Positions 17,773-27,056 of a stretch of 64,000 bases of DNA are shown here, piece by piece. A program made the translations under genes and the position numbers. Each line of letters begins with the position of its first letter. Within the stretch, counting starts at the first letter, position 1. The notes beneath the pieces were generated by a model. That model saw only the letters and a list, made by a program, of their open reading frames with translations. It was not told the origin of the DNA and searched no databases. The DNA is from Hoeflea sp. 108 (GTDB lineage Bacteria; Pseudomonadota; Alphaproteobacteria; Rhizobiales; Rhizobiaceae), in assembly GCF_000372965.1 (NCBI RefSeq), contig NZ_KB890024.1, positions 1,800,839 to 1,864,838 of the forward strand, written 5' to 3'.

Positions 17773-18147
17773 CGCCTGTCCGGAACATCTCCCGTTGCAG
17801 GGGCTGGCAGCAGGCACGGTATGGGCGCGAAATCCAGAAACAGTGGAAAGGCCGGCGACTTAGGGTAGGCCCGCAGCCAGAGATGTCGCACGGCACCGTA
17901 GCCCGGAATCTCTCCGAAACTGTCACCATCGTCACGATGCCTAAAAAGTGGAGTGCCGAGGCTGGTGTAGTGAGTACCGAAGCCGATTGAAGCTGCCACC
18001 CTTGCGATGCTGCCGTGCATGAAGGGCTTCTCTAGGGGCCTGCTTTTCGTCTATGAGGCGGCCCACCTTGGCTGTATTGCGCTGGACGATTATCAGACTA
18101 AAGTCGGGATTGGCCTAGCGCTACTCAGCATTTGAAGCGAGGCCATT
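17773..18147. other. Gene-poor stretch, nothing recognised
   Basis: Only weak open frames are present, such as 17529-18020 on the minus strand, which overlaps the sulfotransferase gene antisense. No RNA gene or element was recognised. Confidence 0.45.
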
Positions 18148-18318
18148 ATGTTGCTGTTGTTGTCAGCAATGGGCAAGCAGACGGGGCTAGGCTATGGCGC
18201 TTCGTTCTCGGTACCTGGAGGCGTGCTCGTTGTCGGCGGCGAAGACAGCGAAGCCAAGGCGCGTAACGAGGTGTTTCTCTTAAGATGGGACGGCAGGGCG
18301 CTCTCGATCGAGAACTGA
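18148..18318 (+). pseudogene. Fragment of a Kelch-repeat mutarotase-like protein
   Basis: A 56-codon open frame contains YGASFSVPGGVLVVGGEDSE followed by EVFLLRWDGRALSIE, then a stop. This matches one blade of the cyclically permuted mutarotase / N-acetylneuraminate epimerase Kelch propeller, whose usual form is YGASVS..GVICIGG....DVFLLRW.G..L. A complete enzyme has six such blades. A shifted frame after the stop (about 18320-18430) may continue into the next blade, but the likeness is weak. It is best read as a degraded gene. Confidence 0.55.
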
Positions 18319-18469
18319 CCATAGTTCTGGAGCGCGCAAAATGGCGGCCCGCCAACTCCGCGACATCAGCCGCCATGTTTTCGGCTATTATCCCCGCAGA
18401 TGCACATAGTGAAGCAGATGGAACGATGACCGGCTGGGATCAGCAATCCGGTCCCCGGCGCCAACCTTT

Positions 18470-20704
18470 CTAGTCCACATCCAGGCTTGCCGGTACCGCT
18501 TCGCGATCGTCTGCGATGGCGTAGTCGATGCGCAGGATCCGGCCTGAAAAATCCGGGTTAGTCTGTCTGTCGGGGTCGACCGGTTCGGCATTGCTGCGTC
18601 CGAAGGTAAGGGGCGACAGCGACAACCTGAGCAGGGTGCGTTCGAACACATGTTCGCCGGCCGGCTGGCCGTCGACCGTGAGGCGGCCGCGTCCCTTGAG
18701 TGTTGCGGTCTTTTCGAAGTCGAAGACGACTGTCGTCTTGCCGAGTGGGATCTCCCGGCCCGAGACGAGGCGGCTGACCTCGAAGCCGGCATAGTTGTAG
18801 GTGTAGACCAGCCGGTTCCCGATGATGTCGAGCGCATAGCCGCCATGGCAGCTACCGAAGCAGACGAGCGCGCCGCCCTGGCTCGCATTGCTGCGCTCGA
18901 TCTCGATCGATATGCGGTGCGAGACGTCCTGCGTCATCGGTGCCGCCTCTGCCGGTATCGAGGAAATTGGCGGGAAGTAGCTGCACTCGTTGCGCCAGCG
19001 TGGTGCGCCGGGCCGGTAGGGCGGTTTGAACAGCACGTCGCTGTCGTCGAGCGGCATGACACCGTAGCGGCCGGCCTCCGCCCACCAGCGTTCCTTCATC
19101 TCGGCGAGCTTTTCCGGCTTTTCCCCGGAGAGGTCGCGCAGCTCGGAAAAGTCCTCGTCGAGATGGTAGAGCTCCCAGCGCTCGCTGTCGAAATCATCGC
19201 CGGCCTTGTGCTGGGTCACCGCCTTCCAGCCGCGATGCCAGATGCTGCGATGGCCGTACATCTCGAAATATTGCGACTGCTTGGCGGTTGCCGCATCGGG
19301 AGCGTCGAAGGAATAGGCGAAACTCTCGCCATGGATCGGCATCTGCGCCACGCCGTTGATGCTCTCGGGTGCTGTGACGCCGCAGAGCTGCATGATTGTC
19401 GGCGTGATGTCGGTGACATGGGTGAACTGGCAACGCACCTCGCCCTTGTCCGATATGCCTGCCGGCCAGGAAAAGATCATCGGGTCACGCACGCCGCCGC
19501 CATGGGTGAAGCTCTTGTAAAGCTTGAGCGGCGTGTTCGAGGCCTGCGCCCAGCCCCAGGGATAGTTGCCCGAGCTGCGCGCCGTGCCGATTTCGGCGAG
19601 GCGCTCGCGCGACACGGCATAGTCTTCCGGCAGGCGGTTGAACCAGCGGAGCACGTTGGTCGTGCCGTCGGGATCGCAGTCGGTGGAGGCGCCATTGTCC
19701 GAGATCAGCACGATGATGGTGTTGTCGCGAATGCCGGTGCGGTCGAGGAAGTCGAGCAGCCTGCCGAAGGCGGCGTCGGTGTGGCCGAGAAGTGCTGCAT
19801 AAGCCTCCTGCATATGTTCCGACACCTCGCGCTCTTCCTGGGAGAGCTCGGCCCAGGCGCGCACGCCGGGGTTCGGCGGCGGCAGCTCAGTATTCTCAGG
19901 CACCAGGCCCATCGCCTTTTGTTTGGCCAGCCTCCGAACGCGTTCCTCGTCCCAGCCATGGGCAAAGCGGCCGCGATAGCCGGCCAGCGCCGATGCGGGC
20001 GCCTGGTGCGGGAAATGCCCCGCACCATAACAGAGATAGAGGAAGAACGGCTTGTTCGGCCAGATCGCCATCTTGTCGGCGATGTAGCGCACCGCGCGGT
20101 CCGACAGGTCGTCGGAGAGGTGATAGCCCTGCTCGGGCGTCGCCGGCGGCGGAACCTGCTGGTTGTCCTGGCATAGTTCCGGGTGGAACTGGTCGGTGCT
20201 GCCGTTCATGAAGCCATAGAACCGTTCGAAGCCGCGGCCGAGCGGCCATTGGTCGAAGGGGCCGGCGGCATTGGCGTTTTCGGTCGGCGCAAGGTGCCAT
20301 TTGCCGACCGCATAGGTCGCGTAACCCTGCAGCTTGAGCATTTCGGCGAGCGTGCCGGCGCGGTGGCTGATCGCGCCGCGACCGGAGGGCCAGCCCATGT
20401 CGGCATTGGCGAGGTAGCGCATACCTACCGAGTGGTGGTTGCGTCCGGTCAGCAGGCAGGCGCGTGTCGGCGAGCACAATGTGGTGGTGTGGAAATTGCT
20501 GTAGCGCAGGCCGTTGTCGGCAAGCGAATCGAAGTTCGGCGTGTCGATGGACGAGCCGAAACAGCCGAGGTCGGAGTAGCCGACGTCGTCGAGCACGACA
20601 TAGATGACGTTCGGCTTGCCGGCCGGGCCGCTGGGGATGTCGGCATAGTCGCGCTCGGATTCGTGGTGCGTGCGGCCGATATGGCCGCGAAATTCGGAAG
20701 TCAT
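18470..20704 (-). CDS. Arylsulfatase (type I, formylglycine-dependent), unit A
   Basis: The protein has 744 residues from the ATG at 20704; an upstream ATG at 20773 would overlap the permease and add 23 residues without likeness to the family. The alkaline-phosphatase-like core begins NVIYVVLDDVGYSDLGCFG, where the Asp pair binds calcium. Cys77 lies in LCSPTRACLLTGRNHH, the C-x-P-x-R site that FGE converts to formylglycine. A C-terminal beta-rich extension (from about residue 600) is typical of long arylsulfatases of about 750 residues. There is no signal peptide, so cleavage of sulfate esters should be cytoplasmic. It is the last gene of the gntR-ABC operon. The substrate is not readable. 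Confidence 0.92.
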   Translation of the reverse strand: MTSEFRGHIGRTHHESERDYADIPSGPAGKPNVIYVVLDDVGYSDLGCFGSSIDTPNFDSLADNGLRYSNFHTTTLCSPTRACLLTGRNHHSVGMRYLANADMGWPSGRGAISHRAGTLAEMLKLQGYATYAVGKWHLAPTENANAAGPFDQWPLGRGFERFYGFMNGSTDQFHPELCQDNQQVPPPATPEQGYHLSDDLSDRAVRYIADKMAIWPNKPFFLYLCYGAGHFPHQAPASALAGYRGRFAHGWDEERVRRLAKQKAMGLVPENTELPPPNPGVRAWAELSQEEREVSEHMQEAYAALLGHTDAAFGRLLDFLDRTGIRDNTIIVLISDNGASTDCDPDGTTNVLRWFNRLPEDYAVSRERLAEIGTARSSGNYPWGWAQASNTPLKLYKSFTHGGGVRDPMIFSWPAGISDKGEVRCQFTHVTDITPTIMQLCGVTAPESINGVAQMPIHGESFAYSFDAPDAATAKQSQYFEMYGHRSIWHRGWKAVTQHKAGDDFDSERWELYHLDEDFSELRDLSGEKPEKLAEMKERWWAEAGRYGVMPLDDSDVLFKPPYRPGAPRWRNECSYFPPISSIPAEAAPMTQDVSHRISIEIERSNASQGGALVCFGSCHGGYALDIIGNRLVYTYNYAGFEVSRLVSGREIPLGKTTVVFDFEKTATLKGRGRLTVDGQPAGEHVFERTLLRLSLSPLTFGRSNAEPVDPDRQTNPDFSGRILRIDYAIADDREAVPASLDVD

Positions 20705-20769
20705 GCTCTGTCCCGATCTTTTGAGATGGTCGCCGGGGCCCCAACAGGAGGGCGACCCGGCCGCTTGGA

Positions 20770-21543
20770 TCAATAGCCGGTGACGCTGCGCAGATAGCGC
20801 TTGAGCAGCGTGCGCCCGAGCAGCCGCCAGAGGCGATCGGTGGCAAAGCCGAGAAGGCCGAGCGCGATGATGGCGGCGAACATCCAGTCGACCTGGAAGT
20901 AGAGGCGCGAGGTCCAGATGATGTAGCCGAGCCCGGCATCGGCGGCGAGCATTTCGGCGGCCGCTATGACCAGGAAGGACGAGGCGAGCGCCAGCCGCAT
21001 GCCGACATAGATCGAGGGCAGCGAGGCCGGGATCATCACCTTGAAGAACACCTGCCTTTCATTGGCGCCGAGGCAGCGCGCGGCATTCAGCTTGTCCTGC
21101 GAGACCGAGGACACGCCGCTGGCCGTGTTGACCATGACGATGAAGGCCGTCGCGTAAGCGATCAGAATGATCTTCGACATTTCGCCGACGCCGAACCAGA
21201 TGATGAACAAGGTCACCAGCGCAATCGCCGGAACGAAGCGGAAGAAGTGGATGAACGGGTCGACGAGATGGCGCGCCACCGGCGAGACGCCGACGGCCAG
21301 CCCGATCGGAATGGCGATGGCGCTGCCCAGTAACCAGCCCGAGAGAATGCGCATCATCGACACCAGGATGGACTGGGTGAGCGCGCCCTCGGCCAGCATC
21401 TGCCCGGCGCCCTTGAGCACGGCGAGCGGTGCGGGCAGGAACATCGGGTCGACCAGCCAGGTCGAGGCCATCTGCCAGAAGATCACGACGATTGCGACGC
21501 TGAGCGCCGACCAGGCAAAGGATGGCATCAGTTTTGCTCCCAT
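20770..21543 (-). CDS. ABC transporter permease, SsuC/TauC type, unit A
   Basis: This 257-residue integral membrane protein has about six spans and the EAA-type loop CLGANERQVFFKVMIPASLP that docks the ATPase. The family imports sulfonates, sulfate esters, taurine or nitrate-like solutes. Its start overlaps the end of the ATPase gene by 16 bases, and the sulfatase follows 65 bases later. This arrangement recalls atsRBCA-type sulfate ester import operons, which supports sulfate esters as cargo (inference from context). Confidence 0.9.
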   Translation of the reverse strand: MGAKLMPSFAWSALSVAIVVIFWQMASTWLVDPMFLPAPLAVLKGAGQMLAEGALTQSILVSMMRILSGWLLGSAIAIPIGLAVGVSPVARHLVDPFIHFFRFVPAIALVTLFIIWFGVGEMSKIILIAYATAFIVMVNTASGVSSVSQDKLNAARCLGANERQVFFKVMIPASLPSIYVGMRLALASSFLVIAAAEMLAADAGLGYIIWTSRLYFQVDWMFAAIIALGLLGFATDRLWRLLGRTLLKRYLRSVTGY

Positions 21544-22349
21544 TGCGAAGCCGCCTCCCTTTCGATGTCGCCCTCGATCGCCTTGACCGCATCGGCGAAG
21601 CGGCTGTCGAGGTCGTCGCGCGGATAGTGCAGGTCGATGTCGTAGATGCGGGTGATGTTGGCGCGCGGGCCCCGGCTCATCACGGCAACGCGCTGCCCAA
21701 GCAGCACGGCCTCGCGAATGTCGTGGGTGACATAGACCATGGTGCAGCCGGTTTCGCGCCAGATCCGCGTCAGCTCCTTCTGCAGCACACGGCGCGTCAA
21801 TGCGTCGAGGGCGGCGAAAGGTTCGTCGAACAGGATGAGCTCAGGTTGGGCGGCCAGCGTACGCGCGATCTGCACGCGCTGCTTCATGCCGCCTGACAGC
21901 TCATGCGGAAATTTTTGCTCATGGCCGCGCAGGCCGACGAGATCGATGTAGCGTTGCGCCATGTCGAGGCATTCGGCGCGCGGCTTACCGGCGACGCTCG
22001 GGCCGAAGCCGACATTCTCGGCGACCGTCAGCCACTGGAACAGCGGCTCCTCGATCGACTGGAACACCATGCCGCGCCGCCGGTCGGGGCCTGTTATCGT
22101 CTCGCCATTGGCGAGCACGCGGCCTTCGGTCTGCTTCTCGGTGCCGGCGACGATCTTGAGCAAGGTCGACTTGCCCGAGCCGCTGGGGCCGACAAGCACG
22201 AAGAACTCGCCTTGTCCGACTGTCACGGAGAGGTCGGCCAGGATCAGCTCGCTGCCTGCCTTCTGGCCGGGATAGGCCATGCCGACCTTGTCGAAGACGA
22301 CCGCAGGCATGGCACCAGGTGCGATCCCGCTTGTTTGAATGTTTGTCAT
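21528..22349 (-). CDS. ABC transporter ATPase, SsuB/TauB type, unit A
   Basis: This 273-residue nucleotide-binding subunit has Walker A GPSGSGKST, Q-loop VFQSIEEPLFQW, signature LSGGMKQRVQIARTLA, Walker B LILFDEPFAALD and switch His in YVTHDIREA. It powers import through the neighbouring permease. The gene lies 11 bases after the substrate-binding protein gene and overlaps the permease gene, so the three form one operon. Confidence 0.92.
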   Translation of the reverse strand: MTNIQTSGIAPGAMPAVVFDKVGMAYPGQKAGSELILADLSVTVGQGEFFVLVGPSGSGKSTLLKIVAGTEKQTEGRVLANGETITGPDRRRGMVFQSIEEPLFQWLTVAENVGFGPSVAGKPRAECLDMAQRYIDLVGLRGHEQKFPHELSGGMKQRVQIARTLAAQPELILFDEPFAALDALTRRVLQKELTRIWRETGCTMVYVTHDIREAVLLGQRVAVMSRGPRANITRIYDIDLHYPRDDLDSRFADAVKAIEGDIEREAASQWEQN

Positions 22350-22360
22350 CGCAGGTCCGC

Positions 22361-23332
22361 TCAGTTGCCCAGCTTGACCAGGTCGGGGGCGGCTTCCTTG
22401 AGGTATTTCGGATTGACGCCGGTGTCGAAGGTCACAGCCTGGGACTTCGTCTTGGCAAGGAAGTCGGCGACTTCCTTGAAACCGGCGCGCTCATAGTCGG
22501 TCAGCGCCAGGGCAAATTCGTTGTAGTTGAGCAGGTCGCGCACGGTGTCGCGCGGCGCGCGGGTATTCTTGGCGATCAGGGCGGCGGCCTCGTCCTTGTT
22601 GGCCGCGATGAACTGGCTTGCCGCATTGAGCGCGCGCAGCGTTGCAACGGTCAGGTCCGGATGCTTTTCCACGAACTCCGTCTGCGCGGCGATGTAGGCG
22701 CTGCTGTTGCGCTTGGCGGCCGCGTCATCGGTCAGGACATAGTGGTTGCCGCCGTCGGTCGACTTCTCGGTGCCGTCGGCCCAGACGAAGGCGGCATCGA
22801 TGCGGCCGGAGCGGAGCGAGGCGACGATCTCGAGCAGGCTGGTGAAGCCGACGATCTCGACCTTGTCTTCGCTTATGCCGTTCTCGTCGAGATATTTCAT
22901 GGTGATCAGGTGCTGGGCGGTGCCGGTGGCAATACCGATCTTCTTGCCGACCAGATCCTTGGCATCCTTGATGTCGCTGCTGACCACCAATTTGTGGAAG
23001 CCGGGCTTGGAATGGAAGATGCCGGCAAGCACGGTCAGCTTGCCACCCTGGATGCGCGAGACGATCGGGAAATCGAGCCCGACCGCCATGTCGGCGCGGC
23101 CGATCAGCAGCGCATCGATCGCCTCGACGCCGGTGGCGAAAGTGGTGATCTGAGCGTCGATGCCTTCCTTTTCGAAGAAGCCTTTTTCCTTGGCGACCCA
23201 GATCTGGGACCCTGTCGTGTAGGCGTCGACGCCGAAACGCACTGGCTCGAGGGCCTGTGCCCCGGCCATTCCAGCCGAGAAGAGCATGAGGCCTGATGCG
23301 AGGCTCAGGACAATCTTTTTGAAGCGGGTCAT
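22361..23332 (-). CDS. ABC substrate-binding protein, SsuA/TauA-like, unit A
   Basis: The protein has 323 residues from the ATG at 23332, which gives a clean signal peptide (RFKKIVLSLASGLMLFSAGM, cleavage after AQA). The mature part is an NMT1/SsuA-like two-lobed binding protein: FGVDAYTTGSQIWVAKEKGF, GRADMAVGLDFPIV, VGKKIGIATGTAQHLI. It works in the periplasm, delivering ligand to the permease. Its ATG overlaps the stop of the GntR gene (ATGA), showing translational coupling with the regulator. The ligand is likely a sulfate ester, by context only. Confidence 0.9.
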   Translation of the reverse strand: MTRFKKIVLSLASGLMLFSAGMAGAQALEPVRFGVDAYTTGSQIWVAKEKGFFEKEGIDAQITTFATGVEAIDALLIGRADMAVGLDFPIVSRIQGGKLTVLAGIFHSKPGFHKLVVSSDIKDAKDLVGKKIGIATGTAQHLITMKYLDENGISEDKVEIVGFTSLLEIVASLRSGRIDAAFVWADGTEKSTDGGNHYVLTDDAAAKRNSSAYIAAQTEFVEKHPDLTVATLRALNAASQFIAANKDEAAALIAKNTRAPRDTVRDLLNYNEFALALTDYERAGFKEVADFLAKTKSQAVTFDTGVNPKYLKEAAPDLVKLGN

Positions 23333-24078
23333 TTCGGTTCGTCCTCCGGCGAAAGGGCTGAACTGCCCTGGAATTGATTGGGGGCCAGCGCCATCACCTG
23401 ATGGCTGGCGAGAAGATGCGGGACCATCCAGGAGCGCGAGGCGAGCGGCACGCTGCCGTCGCCCGAATGCACGAGTGCGGTGCTCCACAAAAGCGCGTCG
23501 CCCTCGCTGACCTCCAGCAGTTCGGCGACGTCTGATGTGGCGTTGATCGCCGACGTGCGCGTCGACAGCGATGCGCCGTCGATGACGGTGTACGGGGCTA
23601 TGGCGGCGAGCGCGTCATGCTCTGTGCTCTCATTGAAGGCGCTCGGCGGCACGCTGCGGGCGAGATAATGGTCGACCAGAATGCAGGGCTGGCCGTTGGC
23701 CAGAAACAGCCAGCGCAGGCGGTGGGTCGACTTTTCCTCCGCCTGGCCGAAGATGACCGCGATCTCTTTGGGTGCTGCGACCTGGTCGCGCCGGATCTCG
23801 CGAAAGGACGCTTTCATGCCCGCTTTTTCGATCAGGTTCCAGAAGCCGGCGGAGCCGGTCAGGGCGTTGAGAATGGGCGGATTGGCGATGAAGGTGCCGA
23901 CGCCATGCTTGTTCTTGAGCAGGCCCTTGGCCATCAGGTCGGCATAGGCTTCGCGCAGCGAATTGCGGCTGAGGCCGAGTATCCGGGAAATGTCGATTTC
24001 CGCCGGCAGACGGTCGCCGGCAACCAGCTTTTGCTGGCGAATATACTGCAGGACACGTTCGGTGGCAGTTCCCGACAT
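23329..24078 (-). CDS. GntR-family regulator (HutC-like) of sulfatase units A and B
   Basis: The protein has 249 residues from the ATG at 24078, preceded by GAGGAGAGAGCG. An N-terminal winged helix (AGDRLPAEIDISRILGLSRN, SLREAYADLMAKGLLKNKHG) is followed by a ligand-binding domain of the HutC/UTRA type, visible as RLRWLFLANGQPCILVDHYL and WSTALVHSGD. It is the first gene of the unit A operon. An 18-bp palindrome lies 17 bases upstream of its start, between it and the divergent FGE gene. Autoregulation and control of both directions are therefore likely. The inducer is presumably the transported ester or its product. Confidence 0.88.
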   Translation of the reverse strand: MSGTATERVLQYIRQQKLVAGDRLPAEIDISRILGLSRNSLREAYADLMAKGLLKNKHGVGTFIANPPILNALTGSAGFWNLIEKAGMKASFREIRRDQVAAPKEIAVIFGQAEEKSTHRLRWLFLANGQPCILVDHYLARSVPPSAFNESTEHDALAAIAPYTVIDGASLSTRTSAINATSDVAELLEVSEGDALLWSTALVHSGDGSVPLASRSWMVPHLLASHQVMALAPNQFQGSSALSPEDEPK

Positions 24079-24094
24079 CGCTCTCTCCTCCAAG

Positions 24095-24112
24095 AGGTAG
24101 GACGTCCTACCT
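24095..24112. promoter_or_regulatory. Candidate GntR operator (18-bp perfect palindrome)
   Basis: AGGTAGGAC is followed directly by GTCCTACCT, a perfect palindrome. It lies 17 bases from the gntR start and 60 bases from the divergent FGE start. Its length and position fit a GntR dimer site that controls both units. No experimental basis; inferred from symmetry and position. Confidence 0.65.
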
Positions 24113-24171
24113 TTACGCAGGATCGTGAAAGAGTCAAACTCGGTCGATCCATTTTTCAAAGGGAAGGCGCC

Positions 24172-25110
24172 ATGTCGTGTTGTTCTCCGGGCCGATCCCC
24201 ATGCGATCATGTTGCCGAACCGGTTGCGGTGCCTGCAGCGCTCGAGGCTGGCAATCATCCTGACATGGCGCTGGTACCGGCCGGGCGCTGGCTTCTCGGC
24301 GAGGATCGTGCGATCGCCAATCCTGGGGACGGCGAAGGACCGGTGCGACCGGTCGAGCTGCCGGCGTTCCTGCTCGACAAGACCGCGGTGACCAACCAGG
24401 CCTTTGCGGCCTTCGTCGCTGCCACCGGCTATGTGACCGAGGCCGAGCGCATGGGATGGTCTTTCGTCTTCATCGCACAGATCCATCCCGACGCGGTGAT
24501 TGTTACCGACTCCGATGCCAGCGCGCCGGACTGGTGGGCGCCGGTTCGCGGCGCCTGCTGGCATCGGCCCGACGGCAACGGCTCCAGCTGGCGGGACCGC
24601 CGCGACCATCCGGTCGTCCATGTCTCATGGAACGACGCCGTTGCCTTCGCAAATTTCGCCGGCAAGCGACTGCCCACGGAAGCCGAATGGGAAGCCGCGG
24701 CGCGCGGCGGGCTCGAGCGGGCGATCTATGCCTGGGGCGACGAGCTCACTCCCGGCGGCCGCCACATGTGCAACATCTGGCAGGGCAGGTTTCCGCTCAC
24801 CAACAGCGCCGAAGACGGCTATCTCGCAACCGCACCGGCGCGGAGCTTTCCGCCCAATGGCTTCGGCCTCTACAACATGCTCGGCAATGTCTGGGAATGG
24901 ACCGCTTCACCCTGGTCGGGTGCCCCGGCAGGATTGATGGCCATGCGCGGGGGCTCCTATCTGTGCCACGCCAGCTACTGCAATCGCTACAGGGTTGCGG
25001 CCCGGACCGGCAACCACCATGGCGCCAGCTCGAGCCATCTCGGCTTTCGCTGCGCCGGCGACCTAAAAAGCCAGTTGCAGACCATGCCTGTTGTGAATGG
25101 GGATCCATAA
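24172..25110 (+). CDS. Formylglycine-generating enzyme (sulfatase-modifying factor), unit B
   Basis: The protein has 312 residues; the start at 24172 has GGGAAGG just upstream. FGE oxidises the cysteine of the C-x-P-x-R motif in nascent sulfatases to formylglycine, using O2 and Cu(I), in the cytoplasm of bacteria. The FGE fold is seen in AMVPAG-like ALVPAGRWLLG, AVTNQAFAAFV, HPVVHVSWNDAVAFANFAGK, RLPTEAEWEAAARGG and NVWEWTASPW. The two active-site cysteines are Cys265 and Cys270 in RGGSYLCHASYCNRYR, with the five-residue spacing of known FGEs. The N-terminus MSCCSP is shared with the second FGE here. It is divergent from gntR and leads the second ABC importer. Confidence 0.93.
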   Translation: MSCCSPGRSPCDHVAEPVAVPAALEAGNHPDMALVPAGRWLLGEDRAIANPGDGEGPVRPVELPAFLLDKTAVTNQAFAAFVAATGYVTEAERMGWSFVFIAQIHPDAVIVTDSDASAPDWWAPVRGACWHRPDGNGSSWRDRRDHPVVHVSWNDAVAFANFAGKRLPTEAEWEAAARGGLERAIYAWGDELTPGGRHMCNIWQGRFPLTNSAEDGYLATAPARSFPPNGFGLYNMLGNVWEWTASPWSGAPAGLMAMRGGSYLCHASYCNRYRVAARTGNHHGASSSHLGFRCAGDLKSQLQTMPVVNGDP

Positions 25111-25215
25111 CCACATGGAATGAGTTCGCAGAAGCATGTTATGGTGTGGAGCCGCGGAACGCGGTCTATCCTCACGGAAACTAGGTCGTTGGTTTTGTCT
25201 GATTGGAGGATATAG

Positions 25216-26220
25216 ATGATCAGCCGACGTTCACTTCTGGCAGCTGCCAGCATGATCTCGCTTGCCGCGATAGGGCTTGCAGGCGCGGCTCCTGCGCAAG
25301 CGGAGCAGAAGCAGGTCAAACTGCAACTCGCCTGGCTCTACAATGGCGCCGCCGCCGGCGAAATCGTCGCCTTGAAGAAGGGGTTCTTCGCTGAAAAGGG
25401 CCTCGACGTCGAGATCCTTCCCGGTGGCCCGAATTCCAACACGGTGCAGGAGACGCTCTCCGGGGTGGCGCAGATCGCCACCGCCTATGCGCCCGAGATC
25501 ATGTATGCCGCAAACCAGGGGCTGCCGATCAAGACCTTCGGCGCGGCCTTCCAGAAAGCGCCGCTGACCTTCTATTCACTCGGCGAATCCAACATTAAGT
25601 CGGTGGCCGACTGGAAGGGCAAGCGCGTCGGGGCGAGCCAAGGCGCGACCGCGCAGATCAAGGTCATGCTCGACCATAACGGAATGAAGCTCGACGACAT
25701 CACCTTCATCCAGGCCCAGATCCCCGGCCTGCTCCAGGGGCAGGTCGATGTCGTTGCCTCATGGCCGACAAACGTCGCCCAGAACGTGCCGATCGTGCAG
25801 AACCCGGGCGGCTACAACACCCAGAGCATCTGGGACAACGGGCTGCAGTTCCAGTCCAACTACTACATCGCCCGCACCGACCTGATCGGCTCCGACAGCG
25901 ACATGCTGGTGAAGTTCCTCGAGGCCTGCGACAAGGGCTGGGCCTATGCCGCCGACCATCCCGAAGAGGCCATCGACATGGTTGCCTCGATGTCGAGCGC
26001 GATCGAGAAGGACAAGGAGCTCGCCTCGCTCAAGGTCATCGTATCGGACTTCATCTATACCGACGAAACCCGCGAGCACGGCTTTGCCAACATCAGCAAG
26101 GACCGCTGGAACGCGACGCTGCAGACCTACGCCAAGATCGGCGAGATCAAGTCCGAACTGACGGCGGACGACGTCTTCGATGGCAGCATTCTTGCTGCAG
26201 CACAGAGGACGAAGCGGTGA
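25216..26220 (+). CDS. ABC substrate-binding protein, NitT/TauT type, unit B
   Basis: This 334-residue protein has a signal peptide beginning MISRRSLLAAASMISLAAIG and cleaved after AQA. The mature domain is NMT1/THI5-like: LQLAWLYNGAAAGEIVALKK, FFAEKGLDVEILPGGPNSN, GVAQIATAYAPEIMYAANQG. That likeness to thiamine-precursor-type binders suggests an aromatic or heterocyclic ligand, but only loosely. A strong GGAGG lies 7 bases before the start. It is clearly diverged from the unit A binding protein, so the two importers probably take different ligands. Confidence 0.88.
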   Translation: MISRRSLLAAASMISLAAIGLAGAAPAQAEQKQVKLQLAWLYNGAAAGEIVALKKGFFAEKGLDVEILPGGPNSNTVQETLSGVAQIATAYAPEIMYAANQGLPIKTFGAAFQKAPLTFYSLGESNIKSVADWKGKRVGASQGATAQIKVMLDHNGMKLDDITFIQAQIPGLLQGQVDVVASWPTNVAQNVPIVQNPGGYNTQSIWDNGLQFQSNYYIARTDLIGSDSDMLVKFLEACDKGWAYAADHPEEAIDMVASMSSAIEKDKELASLKVIVSDFIYTDETREHGFANISKDRWNATLQTYAKIGEIKSELTADDVFDGSILAAAQRTKR

Positions 26221-26222
26221 AC

Positions 26223-27053
26223 ATGATGGCGACGATGTCCGCCCATTCCGGCGACGCCCACGCTGGCGACGTTGGTCTCTCCCAGGCGCGCAACGCTATC
26301 GAGATCGACAATGTCGCCGTGACGTTCGGCGGCAGCTCGCGGGCGGTGCGAGCCATCGACAATGTCTCGCTGACCGTTCGCGAGGGCGAGTTCGTCTCGC
26401 TGATCGGCCATTCCGGCTGCGGCAAGTCCACCTTGCTGCGCACCATCGCAGACATCATCGCGCCGACCGAAGGCAAGGTTGCGATATTCGGTGGAACGCC
26501 AGCGGCGGCGCGCGCCTCGCGCACATTTTCGATGGTGTTCCAGCAATCGGTGCTGATGCCCTGGGCCAAGGTGATCGACAATGTCCGCCTGCCGTTCGAG
26601 GTGGGCGGGGCCAATCCGAAGGCCGGCAACTTCATGGACCCGTATGAGGCGCTGAAGCTTGTCGAGCTGGAAGGCTTCGAGGACGCGCTGCCGTCGGAAC
26701 TGTCGGGCGGCATGCGCCAGCGCGTCTCGATCGCGCGTGCGCTCGTCACCCGGCCGAAGGTCCTGCTCATGGACGAGCCTTTCGGCGCGCTCGACGAGCT
26801 GGTGCGCGACACGCTGAACGTCGAGCTGTTGCGGATCTGGAAGCAGAGCGGGATGACCATCGTCTTCGTCACCCATTCGCTGCACGAGGCGGTTTTCCTG
26901 TCGCAGCGTGTCGTGGTGATGAGCCGACGTCCCTCGCGGATCGGCGGAATTCTTGAAATCGACCTGCCGGAAGAGCGCGACCTCGCCCTGAAGGACGCCC
27001 CTGAACTGGGCCATCACGTCGCCAGGCTGCGCGACATGCTGGGAGCTGGATAA
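26223..27053 (+). CDS. ABC transporter ATPase, NitT/TauT type, unit B
   Basis: The protein has 276 residues from the ATG at 26223; a GTG at 26217 overlapping the preceding stop would also work. Walker A is GHSGCGKST, signature LSGGMRQRVSIARALV, Walker B VLLMDEPFGALDE and switch His FVTHSLHEAV. It powers import with the next gene, which starts 3 bases after its stop. Same cluster logic as the unit A transporter. Confidence 0.9.
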   Translation: MMATMSAHSGDAHAGDVGLSQARNAIEIDNVAVTFGGSSRAVRAIDNVSLTVREGEFVSLIGHSGCGKSTLLRTIADIIAPTEGKVAIFGGTPAAARASRTFSMVFQQSVLMPWAKVIDNVRLPFEVGGANPKAGNFMDPYEALKLVELEGFEDALPSELSGGMRQRVSIARALVTRPKVLLMDEPFGALDELVRDTLNVELLRIWKQSGMTIVFVTHSLHEAVFLSQRVVVMSRRPSRIGGILEIDLPEERDLALKDAPELGHHVARLRDMLGAG

Positions 27054-27056
27054 GTC

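Noticed and set aside
18650..20176. 508-codon plus-strand frame antisense to sulfatase A
   Set aside because: The translation is a shadow of the sulfatase, which carries the C-x-P-x-R motif on the minus strand.
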